From assembly GCF_021390515.1 (NCBI RefSeq), contig NZ_JAJUXI010000004.1, positions 1 to 64,000 of the forward strand: DNA of 64,000 bases, written 5' to 3'. This stretch comes from Dyadobacter sp. CY326 (GTDB taxonomy: Bacteria > Bacteroidota > Bacteroidia > Cytophagales > Spirosomataceae). The notes below the pieces were generated by a model, which saw only the letters and a program-made list of their open reading frames with translations, did no database searches and had not been told where the DNA came from. Position 1 is the stretch's first letter. Each line of letters opens with the position of its first letter. This document shows positions 55,345 to 63,944 of this stretch, piece after piece. The translations under genes and the position numbers were made by a program.

Positions 55345-55425
55345 AGGCTGTTTCAAAACTGACCCATTGCGCATGACGTTTTAGACGATCATATCAATAA
55401 GACAATGTTTCAAAACAGCCCTTTT
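55345..55425. terminator. Possible terminator between dehydratase and SDR genes
   Basis: Arms GGCTGTTT and AAACAGCC about 55 nt apart, flanked by an A-rich left side and a run of Ts on the right. It suggests that the SDR and the dehydratase are separate transcripts, but the long loop makes this uncertain. Confidence 0.45.
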
Positions 55426-57144
55426 TTAATGGGAATCCCTAGTCACTTTATCTCCCGAACCGCCTTTTAAGAAGTCGAGATCCGCTCCCTCATGTGCCTG
55501 CATTACGTGATTGATGTGCAAATGCACATAACCCCGGCTGTAACCCAAGTTCAGTGGCTGCCACAACAGGCGCCGCCGCTGCAACTCTTCCTCAGACACT
55601 TCGAGATTCAAACTTCTGTTTTCGACATCTAAAACAATGTAATCTCCATCCTGCACCAATGCGAGCGTTCCGCCCACCGCAGCTTCCGGCGAGACGTGCA
55701 AAATAACCGTTCCAAAACCCGTTCCGCTCATCCGGCCGTCAGAAATCCGCAGCATATCAATGACGCCTTGCGCTAGCAATTTTTTTGGTAAAGACATGTT
55801 GCCCACTTCCGGCATTCCCGGATAACCTTTCGGGCCTACATTTTTGAGCACCAAAACGCTGTTTTCATCCACATCCAGTTCCGGATCGTCCAGACGCGCT
55901 TTGTAATCGTCAATGTCTTCAAACACAACAGCCCTGCCTCTGTGCTGCATTAGCTCAGGCTTCAACGAAGCCGAAGGTTTAATTACGGCACCATTTTCGC
56001 AAAGATTGCCACGCACAACGGCCAGGCCGGTCAGATCTTTCACGGGTTCAGCTAATGTTCCAATCACCTCGGGATCAAAGCATTCTGCATTCGCACAGTT
56101 TTCGGCCATGGTCTTTCCATTGGCTGTAATAACATTCGGATGCAGCAAGCCGATCATTTCCTTTATTACAACCGGCAAACCGCCAGCATAATAGAAATCC
56201 TCCATGAAATATCCTCCCGAAGGCTGCAAATTCAGCAGCAACGGAATTTTGGCACACAGATCATTGAAGTGATCGAGTGAAAGATCAACGCCGATTCTTC
56301 CTGCAATGGCCAAAAGGTGAATCACGAAGTTGGTCGACCCGCCAATGGCAGCATTCAGCATAATGGCGTTTTCAAACGCTTCTTTGGTCAAAATTTGTGA
56401 CAAACGCAGATCTTCATGCACCATTTGCACAATCCTGCGTCCCGACAAGTGCGCCAGCACTTTGCGGCGAGAGTCGGCAGCCGGAATGGCTGCGTTTTCC
56501 GGCAATGTGAGTCCAAGCGACTCGACCATGCAAGCCATGGTCGAGGCAGTTCCCATTACGGCGCAATGTCCGTCGCTTCGGCACATGCATGCCTCTGCGG
56601 TCGTGAGTTCTTCCTGCGATATTTCCCCTTTACGATACAATTCGCTGAATCGCCACACGTCGCTCGTTCCAATGGTTTTGCCTCGGTAACGGCCTGTTAA
56701 CATCGGTCCGCCCGAAACCACAATGGTCGGAATGTTAACGCTCGCGGCGCCCATGACCAGTGATGGCGTGGTTTTGTCACAGCCGCAAAGCAGCACGACG
56801 CCGTCAATTGGATTGGCACGGATCGACTCTTCCACATCCATACTCGCCAGATTCCGGTAAAGCATTGCCGTAGGCTTAATCAGCGTTTCACCGAGCGACA
56901 TAACCGGGAATTCGAGCGGAAAACCGCCAGCTTCCCAAATGCCCCGTTTGACCGATTCAGCCAGCTCGCGAAAATGCCCGTTGCACGGTGTTAGTTCTGA
57001 AAATGTATTGCAAATGCCAATAACAGGCCTTCCTTCAAATTCATCGGCTGGATAACCTTGATTTTTCATCCAAGCCCTATATATAAAGCCGTCCTTGCCG
57101 GACTTGCCAAACCATCCGCGGCTGCGCAATTTATTTTCTCCCAT
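55426..57144 (-). CDS. IlvD/Edd-family sugar-acid dehydratase
   Basis: A 572-residue iron-sulfur dehydratase. Visible are the family cysteines in GICNTFSELTPCNGHF, VLLCGCDKTTPSLVMGA and ACMCRSDGHCAVMGTAS, and the C-terminal GRMSGTGFGTVILHVSPEAA. The overall sequence, starting RSRGWFGKSGKDGFIYRAWMKNQG, is closer to the L-arabinonate/pentonate dehydratase group than to IlvD dihydroxyacid dehydratase. It would convert an aldonic acid to its 2-keto-3-deoxy form. With the SDR downstream, an oxidative sugar path is possible; the substrate is not proven. Confidence 0.85.
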   Translation of the reverse strand: MGENKLRSRGWFGKSGKDGFIYRAWMKNQGYPADEFEGRPVIGICNTFSELTPCNGHFRELAESVKRGIWEAGGFPLEFPVMSLGETLIKPTAMLYRNLASMDVEESIRANPIDGVVLLCGCDKTTPSLVMGAASVNIPTIVVSGGPMLTGRYRGKTIGTSDVWRFSELYRKGEISQEELTTAEACMCRSDGHCAVMGTASTMACMVESLGLTLPENAAIPAADSRRKVLAHLSGRRIVQMVHEDLRLSQILTKEAFENAIMLNAAIGGSTNFVIHLLAIAGRIGVDLSLDHFNDLCAKIPLLLNLQPSGGYFMEDFYYAGGLPVVIKEMIGLLHPNVITANGKTMAENCANAECFDPEVIGTLAEPVKDLTGLAVVRGNLCENGAVIKPSASLKPELMQHRGRAVVFEDIDDYKARLDDPELDVDENSVLVLKNVGPKGYPGMPEVGNMSLPKKLLAQGVIDMLRISDGRMSGTGFGTVILHVSPEAAVGGTLALVQDGDYIVLDVENRSLNLEVSEEELQRRRLLWQPLNLGYSRGYVHLHINHVMQAHEGADLDFLKGGSGDKVTRDSH

Positions 57145-57251
57145 TATATGCCAATGTTTACATTCAAATAAGTAAAGGCCAAAATCAGTAAAATATAATT
57201 CCGGAAACCCTTTAAAATAAATATTGTATCTTCGTTTTACACGCTCCCGGG

Positions 57252-58508
57252 ATGCCCATGATTTGGTTTAGAGGTTATAAATTGTTGCTTTACTTGCTTT
57301 TACAATCCATTGCATTGCCTTCTTTCGCACAGTTCCAGGCCGATAATTTTATAGAAAAGTTACTCAAAAAGCATCCTGAACGCTTCGCAGAACTCCTTAA
57401 AGACCCGGACAAATACAAGATCCAAATCCTCTACACGCGCATTGACCGCAACCGCAAAAACGAACCGAATTTTACCACGCATCGCTATCAGGTTAACAGC
57501 GAAAAATATTTCTACCCCGCAAGCACGGTTAAGCTTCCCGCCGTTGCGCTGGCTTTTGAAAAACTCAATAAGTTAGGGATTGATAAGAACACGCCCATGT
57601 TAACCGGCGCCGACAGGCCCGAACAAACTGCGGTTAATGCTGATTCCACCGCCGAAAACAAGCTTCCGTCGGTTGCGCATTATGCCAAAAAGATCCTGCT
57701 TGTTAGTGATAATGATGCTTTTAACAGGTTATATGAATTCATTGGACAAGAAGAATTCAATGATTCGCTGCACAAGAAGGGCTTTAAAAATGTTCGGATT
57801 GTTCACCGCCTGGAATCATCCATTGGTGCGGAAAACAACCGATACACGAATCCGATAAAGTTTGAAAAAGATGGAAAAGTCATTTTTGAACAACCGACCA
57901 AATATGCTGCCAAAGAGCTGAAATCTGCAACCCCGATTTTGGAAGGCAAGGGTTATATGAAGGGCACGGAGCTGGTGAATGAGCCTTTTGACTTTTCAAG
58001 TAAAAATTATTTTGCCTTGGAGGATCAGCATCGCTTGTTAAAAACTATTTTTTTCCCGGATCAGGTGCCAGCGAGCCAGCGGTTTAACCTCACGCCCGAC
58101 GATTATCGTTTCATGTATCAATATATGTCACAATTTCCTGTTGAAACGAGTTTTCCGGAACATTACACGGATGATTATTACGATGGTTATGCCAAGTTTT
58201 TGCTTTTTGGGGCGACAAAAACGAGGTTACCAAGGCACATTCGACTGTTCAATAAAGTGGGCGACGCTTATGGCTTCCTTTTGGACAACGCTTACATTGC
58301 CGACTTTGAAAAGGGAATTGAGTTTATGCTGACTGCCGTAATCTATTGCAATGAGGATCAGATCTTTAATGATGATAAATACGATTACGAAAAGGTGGGA
58401 TTTCCTTTTATGGCAGATTTGGGCAAAACCATTTTTGAATATGAATTGAATCGAAAAAGGCCGAATAGGCCGGATTTAAGCCGTTTTGAAGTGCAATACG
58501 ATAAATAG
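57252..58508 (+). CDS. Class A beta-lactamase-like serine hydrolase
   Basis: A 418-residue exported protein with signal peptide to LPSFAQ. The three penicillin-recognising motifs are SxxK in PASTVKLP (Ser near 91), SDN in LVSDNDAF (near 151) and KVG in LFNKVGDAYGF (near 336), where KTG is usual. Residues between the second and third motif are longer than in true class A beta-lactamases, so it may be a D,D-peptidase-like or other serine hydrolase rather than a resistance enzyme. ATG 57252 or 57258 could start it. It converges on the MerC gene. Confidence 0.8.
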   Translation: MPMIWFRGYKLLLYLLLQSIALPSFAQFQADNFIEKLLKKHPERFAELLKDPDKYKIQILYTRIDRNRKNEPNFTTHRYQVNSEKYFYPASTVKLPAVALAFEKLNKLGIDKNTPMLTGADRPEQTAVNADSTAENKLPSVAHYAKKILLVSDNDAFNRLYEFIGQEEFNDSLHKKGFKNVRIVHRLESSIGAENNRYTNPIKFEKDGKVIFEQPTKYAAKELKSATPILEGKGYMKGTELVNEPFDFSSKNYFALEDQHRLLKTIFFPDQVPASQRFNLTPDDYRFMYQYMSQFPVETSFPEHYTDDYYDGYAKFLLFGATKTRLPRHIRLFNKVGDAYGFLLDNAYIADFEKGIEFMLTAVIYCNEDQIFNDDKYDYEKVGFPFMADLGKTIFEYELNRKRPNRPDLSRFEVQYDK

Positions 58509-58511
58509 AAG

Positions 58512-58901
58512 TTACGAAACCTTCCATTTAATCTTGGGTGCGATCTGGCAGAGATATAAATTGAGCAAGTGGCCGAAAATCAACAACGCCGAGCCTGCAT
58601 AGCCCAACCATGTGAACACTAGATGCTTAGCTTCCAAGATCAGGGAAACCGAAAAGATGGCCAGTGCTCCCCAAAGAATTGCTCTCACTGCCAGTGATTT
58701 ATGATTGCGTGTCGCGTAAAACACAGCCACCCCATTGATCAAGATAAAAAGATAATCGAGCGAAACCAGTCCTGCATGCGCGTGATGCGACATCGTTGTT
58801 CCAAATGCCAAAGCAGGAACCAGCAGGCAATGCACAATGCACAACACCGAACCTAGAATTCCAATATAATCTGCCTTGCTGTGGGAATGTGATGCTTTCA
58901 T
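58512..58901 (-). CDS. MerC-domain membrane protein
   Basis: A 129-residue membrane protein with four hydrophobic segments and the MerC motif GSVLCIVHCLLVPAL (CxxxC near residues 20-24), plus His-rich ends (SHSHSK, HHAHAG). MerC carries mercury in resistance operons; in Bacteroidetes, MerC proteins lie beside Fur-type regulators and metal receptors, as here. Together with the operator at 58947-58961 this suggests zinc or another divalent metal rather than mercury. That is inference. Confidence 0.83.
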   Translation of the reverse strand: MKASHSHSKADYIGILGSVLCIVHCLLVPALAFGTTMSHHAHAGLVSLDYLFILINGVAVFYATRNHKSLAVRAILWGALAIFSVSLILEAKHLVFTWLGYAGSALLIFGHLLNLYLCQIAPKIKWKVS

Positions 58902-58920
58902 GCTAAATACAATAACGTTG

Positions 58921-58951
58921 CAAAAATAAGGTTATCATTCTTCACATGCAA
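58921..58951 (-). promoter_or_regulatory. Promoter of the MerC gene
   Basis: Minus-strand TTG (58949-58951), 20 nt, TATTTTTG (58921-58928), 20 nt before the ATG. Its -33 element lies inside the TGCAAC-N3-GTTGCA palindrome. Confidence 0.65.
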
Positions 58952-58961
58952 CAGAGTTGCA
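58947..58961. promoter_or_regulatory. Fur-family operator candidate, site 1
   Basis: Perfect palindrome TGCAAC-AGA-GTTGCA. It covers the -33 element of the MerC promoter and is the same 6-3-6 pattern as at 61926-61940. Binding by the neighbouring Fur-family protein would block that promoter. Confidence 0.7.
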
Positions 58962-59014
58962 CAATTATTTTCTCTGCTTTTGCTTGTAATGTTTCCTTGT
59001 GTCGGAAATGCGCA

Positions 59015-59045
59015 TTGAAAATATAGCAGTAAGAACTTAACTTTG
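59015..59045 (+). promoter_or_regulatory. Promoter of the Fur-family gene
   Basis: TTG (59015-59017), 20 nt, TAACTTTG (59038-59045), 45 nt before ATG 59090. No TGCAAC palindrome overlaps it. Confidence 0.6.
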
Positions 59046-59089
59046 GCAGGAGGGGTTTTATTTAAAGAACACCAATAAACGATAAACTG

Positions 59090-59509
59090 TTGGAAACAAT
59101 GGACCAGTTAAGAGAAACGCTGAAAGGGCATCAATTGCGGACAACAACATGCCGTGAGGATGTGCTTTCGACATTTATCAATAAGAAAAATGCGCTGTCG
59201 CACGGAGATTTGGAAGGAGCGTTGGGAGAAAATTACGACCGCGTAACGATTTATCGTACGTTGAAGACGTTTCTTGAAAAAGGCATTATCCACAAAGTTT
59301 TAGATGACGAGGGACTTCGTTACGCTTTGTGTTCGCACAGTTGCTCTGAGGAAAAGCATCAGCACGATCACATTCACTTCAAATGCAGTGCTTGCGGAGA
59401 AACCAATTGTTTGGAAACCCTTCATATTCCTTCCATTCAGCTTCCAAATGGTTATCAGCCGGAGAATTTTAATCTGCTGATTCAAGGCGTTTGCCCCAAA
59501 TGTAATTAG
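59090..59509 (+). CDS. Fur-family metal-responsive repressor, probably Zur-like
   Basis: A 139-residue Fur-superfamily regulator. The N-terminal winged helix includes HQLRTTTCREDVLSTF and the recognition-helix region YDRVTIYRTLKTFLEKGIIHKV; the C-terminal half has the His-rich metal site EEKHQHDHIHFKCSACGETNCLE and the structural CxxC pairs (CSAC, CPKC). It lies between MerC and a TonB receptor, both of which have the same palindrome in their promoters, so it probably represses them when metal is plentiful. Zinc is inferred from the neighbour genes; iron cannot be excluded. Confidence 0.85.
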   Translation: METMDQLRETLKGHQLRTTTCREDVLSTFINKKNALSHGDLEGALGENYDRVTIYRTLKTFLEKGIIHKVLDDEGLRYALCSHSCSEEKHQHDHIHFKCSACGETNCLETLHIPSIQLPNGYQPENFNLLIQGVCPKCN

Positions 59510-59533
59510 AAGTTAACCCGCCTTCTTGGCACA

Positions 59534-61855
59534 TTAAGAGCCAAATTTCCATTTCAGACGCAGTGACGCATTGCGTCCCATTTCATCTGCGTAATAGCGG
59601 AATCGGTTCAGGTAATCCCTGTAAGCAACATTGAAGAGGTTTTGAACCGAAATTCCAATTTCGAGTTCCTGTTTTTCGGATAAACTAAGCGAAGCGCCCA
59701 TTTGCAAATTCCACAAAGAATAAGCACTCGGCGGCGCCAAAAAATCGCTTGCTGGCGGCACACGTTTTTGCCTCGCCACATAAAGGTTTCCAATTGAAAT
59801 AAAAGGCTTCCGCAACTTTCCAGCCTCCGCAACTTCATATTTGATCATGTTATCAACCCTGTTTGATGGAATCATCACGAGATAACTGTCATTCCGCTGA
59901 TCATAAACGCGCAGATAACTTACTTTGCTTGAAGCCGTTAAGTTCTTCGCGAATTCCCAGCTTGCCGTCAGGTCAAAGCCCTTGAAAGTCGCATCCGTTT
60001 GTGTGTATTTGAAATAAGGAAATGCGCCGCGAATGGTCAGAATCGGTTCAGATTGCGGTTTTAAATAAATAAAGTCAGAAATGAAATTATAGTAACCGCC
60101 GATTTCTGCTGAAAATCTTGGCGAAGCATATTTTACACTGGCGATGGTGTTCAGCGCCTTTTCCGATTGCAAACTTGCATCACCCTTTTCATAAGCCGCC
60201 GCGCCGTGGTGAACGCCGTCGCTAAAAAGCTCGCTGACATTCGGTGCGCGCCACGCCGTCCCGAAATTCAATCGGGCTGATAAGCGCTCAGACAAAGTTT
60301 TTGTTGCCCCAATCGTTCCTGAGAAATTGGCGAATGTAAATTCGCGAGACACTTTTTCGCGGTTGACAATGCGATAAGTTTTCAATGTTCTGTAATCATA
60401 TCGCGCGCCAGCTTCCAGCTCCCAGCCATTTTTCACATAACGTTCAATCCAAAAAAGACCAATGTTGAATTGATTGAAATTGGGAATAAGCGGCCGCCCG
60501 TCCATCAAATTATATTGATATAACGAGCTCACACCCACCTGGCCGGTCAGTTTGCCAGCAATGGGCTTGTGGTCCCAAACCACATCATTGGTTAATGTGC
60601 TTAGCCTGAAAGTAAGCTCGGGATGGTTGAGGTTTGCTATGGAATCATTGCGCGGGCGGTGCAAATCATATTCGTTGCGATCATTCAACTGGCGGGCAAT
60701 GGTCCATTGCAAACGGTTGCCGTTTGCGAAATGATAATGTGTCTCGACTTTAATCAGCTCATGAATTACATTTTGGTTGGGCCTTCCAATGGCATAGCTG
60801 AAACCCGATTTCACAAACGGCTCGCCATTTTCGATCACATTCAAAAGGTCCGTGACGCTTCCAATGTGTGAGCCCGAGAATATGCCAATTTTTGTATCAA
60901 AACGACTGTAAAACGCATCAATGCCAAATCCTTTGACGCGATAACCTGCTGCAAGCGAGAAGTTTTGCTCGCTAATGCCCGTGTTGTCCAGGAAATAATT
61001 GGGCGTGCGAATGTTCCCGCCCCGCTTCATTGTTCCCTGCGCGCGCCAGCCAAAACCGTTCAAACCCTTAATGCCGCCCTGCAAGGTGCCCGACGCCACG
61101 CCTTGCCGACCATTGGTAAAGCCAACTGCATTCAGTTCACCGCTTATCGATTTGTTAAACGGAAGTTCTTCCGGCTCAACCAAAATAACGCCTCCAATGG
61201 CATCAGAGCCATAACGAACGCCAGCCGCTCCCTTCACAACGCTCAATCGGGTTGCGATAAACGGGTCGATTTCTGGCGCGTGCTCCGAACCCCATTGCTG
61301 ACCCTCTTGCCGAACGCCGTTGTTCATAATGAGAATGCGGTTGCTGTGCAATCCGTGAATGACCGGCTTCGCGATCGAAGATCCTGTTTGGAGAGAAGTC
61401 ACTCCCGACAGACCTTTTAGGCTTTCTGCGAGATTTTGCCCGCGTGTTTTTTCCAAGTCACTGCCGCTGATCGTTGACAATGGCTGCGAGCTTGGCGAGT
61501 CTGTCCGATGCGCTGTAATTTCAACGTCTTTTAAATGGACTTCCTGTTCCTGTAAATTGAAATTCTCCTCATGACCAGCCGTCAAATCAAGCTTCTCCTG
61601 AAAAGCATTATAGCCAATAATCCTGCATTCAAGCGTGTAGGAGCCCGGACAAAGATCACGCAGTTCATAACGGCCTTTGTCATCTGTAAAAACACCCGTG
61701 TTTTGCCCAACGATCAAAACAGTTGCACCGACGATCGGCTGCCCCGTATGCTGGTCCTTCACAACGCCTTTGACAAAACAGGCGCAGCCGGCATTCTGCG
61801 CTTGGGAAATATAGGAAGTGAGTAAAAAAATGAAGCTTAAAACAATTCTGGTCAT
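59534..61855 (-). CDS. TonB-dependent receptor, ZnuD-like
   Basis: A 773-residue outer-membrane receptor from ATG 61855 (frame open to 61891). Signal peptide to ISQAQ, CFVKGVVKDQHTGQPIVGATVL carboxypeptidase-regulatory-like domain, plug with KPVIHGLHSNRILIMNNGVR and QWGSEHAPEIDPF, and a barrel that ends in SLRLKWKFGS. The HGLHSNRILIMNNGVR stretch resembles that of ZnuD-type zinc receptors. A metal is the likely substrate because of the adjacent Fur-family gene and the operator in its promoter. No ABC transporter is adjacent. Confidence 0.85.
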   Translation of the reverse strand: MTRIVLSFIFLLTSYISQAQNAGCACFVKGVVKDQHTGQPIVGATVLIVGQNTGVFTDDKGRYELRDLCPGSYTLECRIIGYNAFQEKLDLTAGHEENFNLQEQEVHLKDVEITAHRTDSPSSQPLSTISGSDLEKTRGQNLAESLKGLSGVTSLQTGSSIAKPVIHGLHSNRILIMNNGVRQEGQQWGSEHAPEIDPFIATRLSVVKGAAGVRYGSDAIGGVILVEPEELPFNKSISGELNAVGFTNGRQGVASGTLQGGIKGLNGFGWRAQGTMKRGGNIRTPNYFLDNTGISEQNFSLAAGYRVKGFGIDAFYSRFDTKIGIFSGSHIGSVTDLLNVIENGEPFVKSGFSYAIGRPNQNVIHELIKVETHYHFANGNRLQWTIARQLNDRNEYDLHRPRNDSIANLNHPELTFRLSTLTNDVVWDHKPIAGKLTGQVGVSSLYQYNLMDGRPLIPNFNQFNIGLFWIERYVKNGWELEAGARYDYRTLKTYRIVNREKVSREFTFANFSGTIGATKTLSERLSARLNFGTAWRAPNVSELFSDGVHHGAAAYEKGDASLQSEKALNTIASVKYASPRFSAEIGGYYNFISDFIYLKPQSEPILTIRGAFPYFKYTQTDATFKGFDLTASWEFAKNLTASSKVSYLRVYDQRNDSYLVMIPSNRVDNMIKYEVAEAGKLRKPFISIGNLYVARQKRVPPASDFLAPPSAYSLWNLQMGASLSLSEKQELEIGISVQNLFNVAYRDYLNRFRYYADEMGRNASLRLKWKFGS

Positions 61856-61886
61856 TGGTTTGCGCTGCGCTCGATAAGTGGGTCCG

Positions 61887-61901
61887 TGCAACTGTGCGGT
61901 G
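61887..61901. promoter_or_regulatory. Degenerate second operator-like site
   Basis: TGCAAC-TGT-GCGGTG: the left half and spacer equal the operator at 61926, but the right half is only partly conserved. It lies between the predicted promoter and the receptor start. Confidence 0.35.
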
Positions 61902-61910
61902 TTACAATTG

Positions 61911-61941
61911 TAAACTTATACTATCTGCAACTGTGTTGCAA
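61911..61941 (-). promoter_or_regulatory. Candidate promoter of the ZnuD-like receptor
   Basis: Minus-strand TTG (61939-61941), 20 nt, TAAGTTTA (61911-61918; last base off consensus). The TTG lies in the operator palindrome, as for the MerC promoter. Confidence 0.5.
61926..61940. promoter_or_regulatory. Fur-family operator candidate, site 2
   Basis: Perfect palindrome TGCAAC-TGT-GTTGCA at the -33 element of the receptor promoter. Together with site 1 it defines a shared regulon. Confidence 0.7.
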
Positions 61942-62026
61942 ATGAATGTGCGAACTATTTTTCGATTTTAACAGCGGTTTAATTGCTTGCTTGTAAATTT
62001 GCGATTGAAATTTATGCCCTACCACC

Positions 62027-62785
62027 TTGTCAGATCTATTGTTAGCCAAAATCCTCCTGATGCCTCCATTGATCGCAGGCGTTACACTTGCCGTTCGTAA
62101 ATGGGGAGAAGGCCTGGGTGGCTGGATCGGTGGATTTCCATGGGTTGCAGGGCCCATATCGTTTTTTATTGCATTGGAGCATGGCCCATTATTCGCTGCT
62201 TCCACAATCACGTCGGCATTACTGGGCTCCGTCGGCACCATCCTCTTTGCATTGGTTTACTCGGTCGTTTCTTCCAGACTTTCGTGGTTGCCAACTGTTT
62301 TGATCAGTTATGTGGTCTTTTTCATTGTTGCGCTTTTGTCTCTCGGGAGCACAATTTCGCTGATATCGGCGGTCGTTTTGAACTTGGTTGTGTTAACCGC
62401 CGTCTTATATTTTTTTCCAAAACCAAAAGGGAAGGGAGAAGCCAGGAAGCAGCCGGTTTACGACATTCCTTTGCGCATGCTGGTGGCGACGCTTTTTGTG
62501 GTTCTACTAACGCAGGCAGCGGATTATCTTGGGCCAACTTGGAGTGGAATCCTCACTCCATTTCCGATTATGACGTCAACATTGGCCGTTTTTACACATT
62601 CGCAGCAAGGCTCAGACGCAGCAGTGCGCATTCTTTATGGGTTGCTCCTAGCAGGTTATGGATTTGTGGCTTTTCTGGTTGGCGTGGCTTATCTCGTGCC
62701 GCAAATGCCAATCGGCGCCGCTTATGCTCTTTTGACGGTGGGAACAATGATTGTCAACGGCATTACAATCAAGCTGATTCGCTAA
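62027..62785 (+). CDS. Multi-pass membrane protein of unknown function
   Basis: A 252-residue protein made almost entirely of eight to nine hydrophobic segments. The first (LLLAKILLMPPLIAGVTLAV) is followed by GGFPWVAGPISFFIAL and a last GAAYALLTVGTMIVNGITI. No family is recognised. The start is TTG 62027; the next in-frame ATG (62060) would remove most of the first helix, and ATG 62014 is in another frame. A TAAATTTG (61994-62001) is a possible -7 element. It is divergent from the ZnuD-like receptor but not close to the operator. Confidence 0.7.
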   Translation: MSDLLLAKILLMPPLIAGVTLAVRKWGEGLGGWIGGFPWVAGPISFFIALEHGPLFAASTITSALLGSVGTILFALVYSVVSSRLSWLPTVLISYVVFFIVALLSLGSTISLISAVVLNLVVLTAVLYFFPKPKGKGEARKQPVYDIPLRMLVATLFVVLLTQAADYLGPTWSGILTPFPIMTSTLAVFTHSQQGSDAAVRILYGLLLAGYGFVAFLVGVAYLVPQMPIGAAYALLTVGTMIVNGITIKLIR

Positions 62786-62815
62786 CTGGCTGCAAATCAG
62801 CCTGAATATTTTGAT

Positions 62816-63877
62816 TTAAACACGCTCTAACTTAACTGGATAAGTCTTTTTCGCGTTCCACTGACAAACGTAAATGTTTTCGTCATTGTCAACACAAACG
62901 TCGTGGCAATGCATGAAAATAGGCTTTTCCTGCACCATTAATTGTAATTCGCCGTTTTCGTAAACTGGCTTGGTGCCTCCGGGATTGGAAATCACTTTGT
63001 TATTTTTATCAATAATTGTTACAAAACCTGAGTTTGGAGTCTGGTTCAAATAGCGCAGTCTTGACCAGCAAACGCCTGCAAAAAGCGTGTCGCCTTTGAA
63101 AACAGGCCTGCACACAAATGCGCCGGGCAGGAATAATGTGCTGAGATATTTGCCGTCGAGCGTGAACTTCTTGAATGAATTGTGCGCCCGCGAAGTCACC
63201 AGCAGCGTCGGATTTGCCTTGTCCCGATAATCTATCGCGACGCCGTGCGCAGTTGAAAACTGTTCGTCGCCGTCGCCTGAGCCGCCAAATTTGTCAATAA
63301 ATTCACCTTTCTGATTGTATCGCAAAATCCATTGCGAGCCGTAACCGTCTGCAACATAGATCGTTCCGTCTGGCCCGATGGCAGTTTCAGTTGGCTTGAA
63401 CGGATCTGCTTCTTTATAAGCGCCTACTTTGGAAGGATGCTCAATGGTCAGGAGGATCTTGCCTTTCAAATCCGTTTTGAAAACTTTGCCGATGTTCGGA
63501 TCGCTTACAAAAAGAAACTCTTCACCATTTGCATTCCAAAGCGTTAAGCCGTGACCGCCGGGAAATTCATGACCCCAGCTTTCAAGCAATTTACCCGACC
63601 TGTCGTATATAAGAATGTTGTTTTTAACCTCGTCGCCCACCATGATCAGCCTGCCTTTGCTGTCCTGCACCATTTCGTGACAATTGTTAACCGGAAATTT
63701 GGAAGCGTCGAGATTTCCCCAACCCTGGTGCACCTTGTATTGATAAGCTCCATGACCAATGACTTCCCCGTCAACCTTTGGTTTGGCATGAAGAATGTAA
63801 AATGGCTTGAAAGTCAATGCGGCAGCAGTGACGGCAGTCAGTTTCGCAAAATCGCGGCGGGAATGTTTTTCAGGCAT
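62816..63877 (-). CDS. NHL-repeat (six-bladed propeller) protein with Tat-like signal
   Basis: A 353-residue exported protein. The N-terminus RRDFAKLTAVTAAALTF is a twin-arginine-type signal, so it is probably folded before export. The body has NHL/6-bladed beta-propeller blades (RLIMVGDEVKNNILIYDRSGKLL, EEFLFVSDPNIGKVFKTDLKGKIL, GTIYVADGYGSQWILRYNQKGEF). Several blades have His in the loops (NNCHEMVQ, GGHGLTLW, TAHGVAID, FMHCHDVCVD), reminiscent of peptidylglycine-lyase-like propellers (PAL) with a metal-binding centre, but no function can be assigned. Confidence 0.8.
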   Translation of the reverse strand: MPEKHSRRDFAKLTAVTAAALTFKPFYILHAKPKVDGEVIGHGAYQYKVHQGWGNLDASKFPVNNCHEMVQDSKGRLIMVGDEVKNNILIYDRSGKLLESWGHEFPGGHGLTLWNANGEEFLFVSDPNIGKVFKTDLKGKILLTIEHPSKVGAYKEADPFKPTETAIGPDGTIYVADGYGSQWILRYNQKGEFIDKFGGSGDGDEQFSTAHGVAIDYRDKANPTLLVTSRAHNSFKKFTLDGKYLSTLFLPGAFVCRPVFKGDTLFAGVCWSRLRYLNQTPNSGFVTIIDKNNKVISNPGGTKPVYENGELQLMVQEKPIFMHCHDVCVDNDENIYVCQWNAKKTYPVKLERV

Positions 63878-63944
63878 GACGGATGTTTTCTATGCAAAAG
63901 ACGCAGGCAATAATTTCTTACTATTTGCGCCTCACACCAGAAAC

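Noticed and set aside
58512..58901. Mercury resistance operon
   Set aside because: No merA, merP, merT or merR nearby; the MerC protein sits with a Fur-family regulator and a ZnuD-like receptor.
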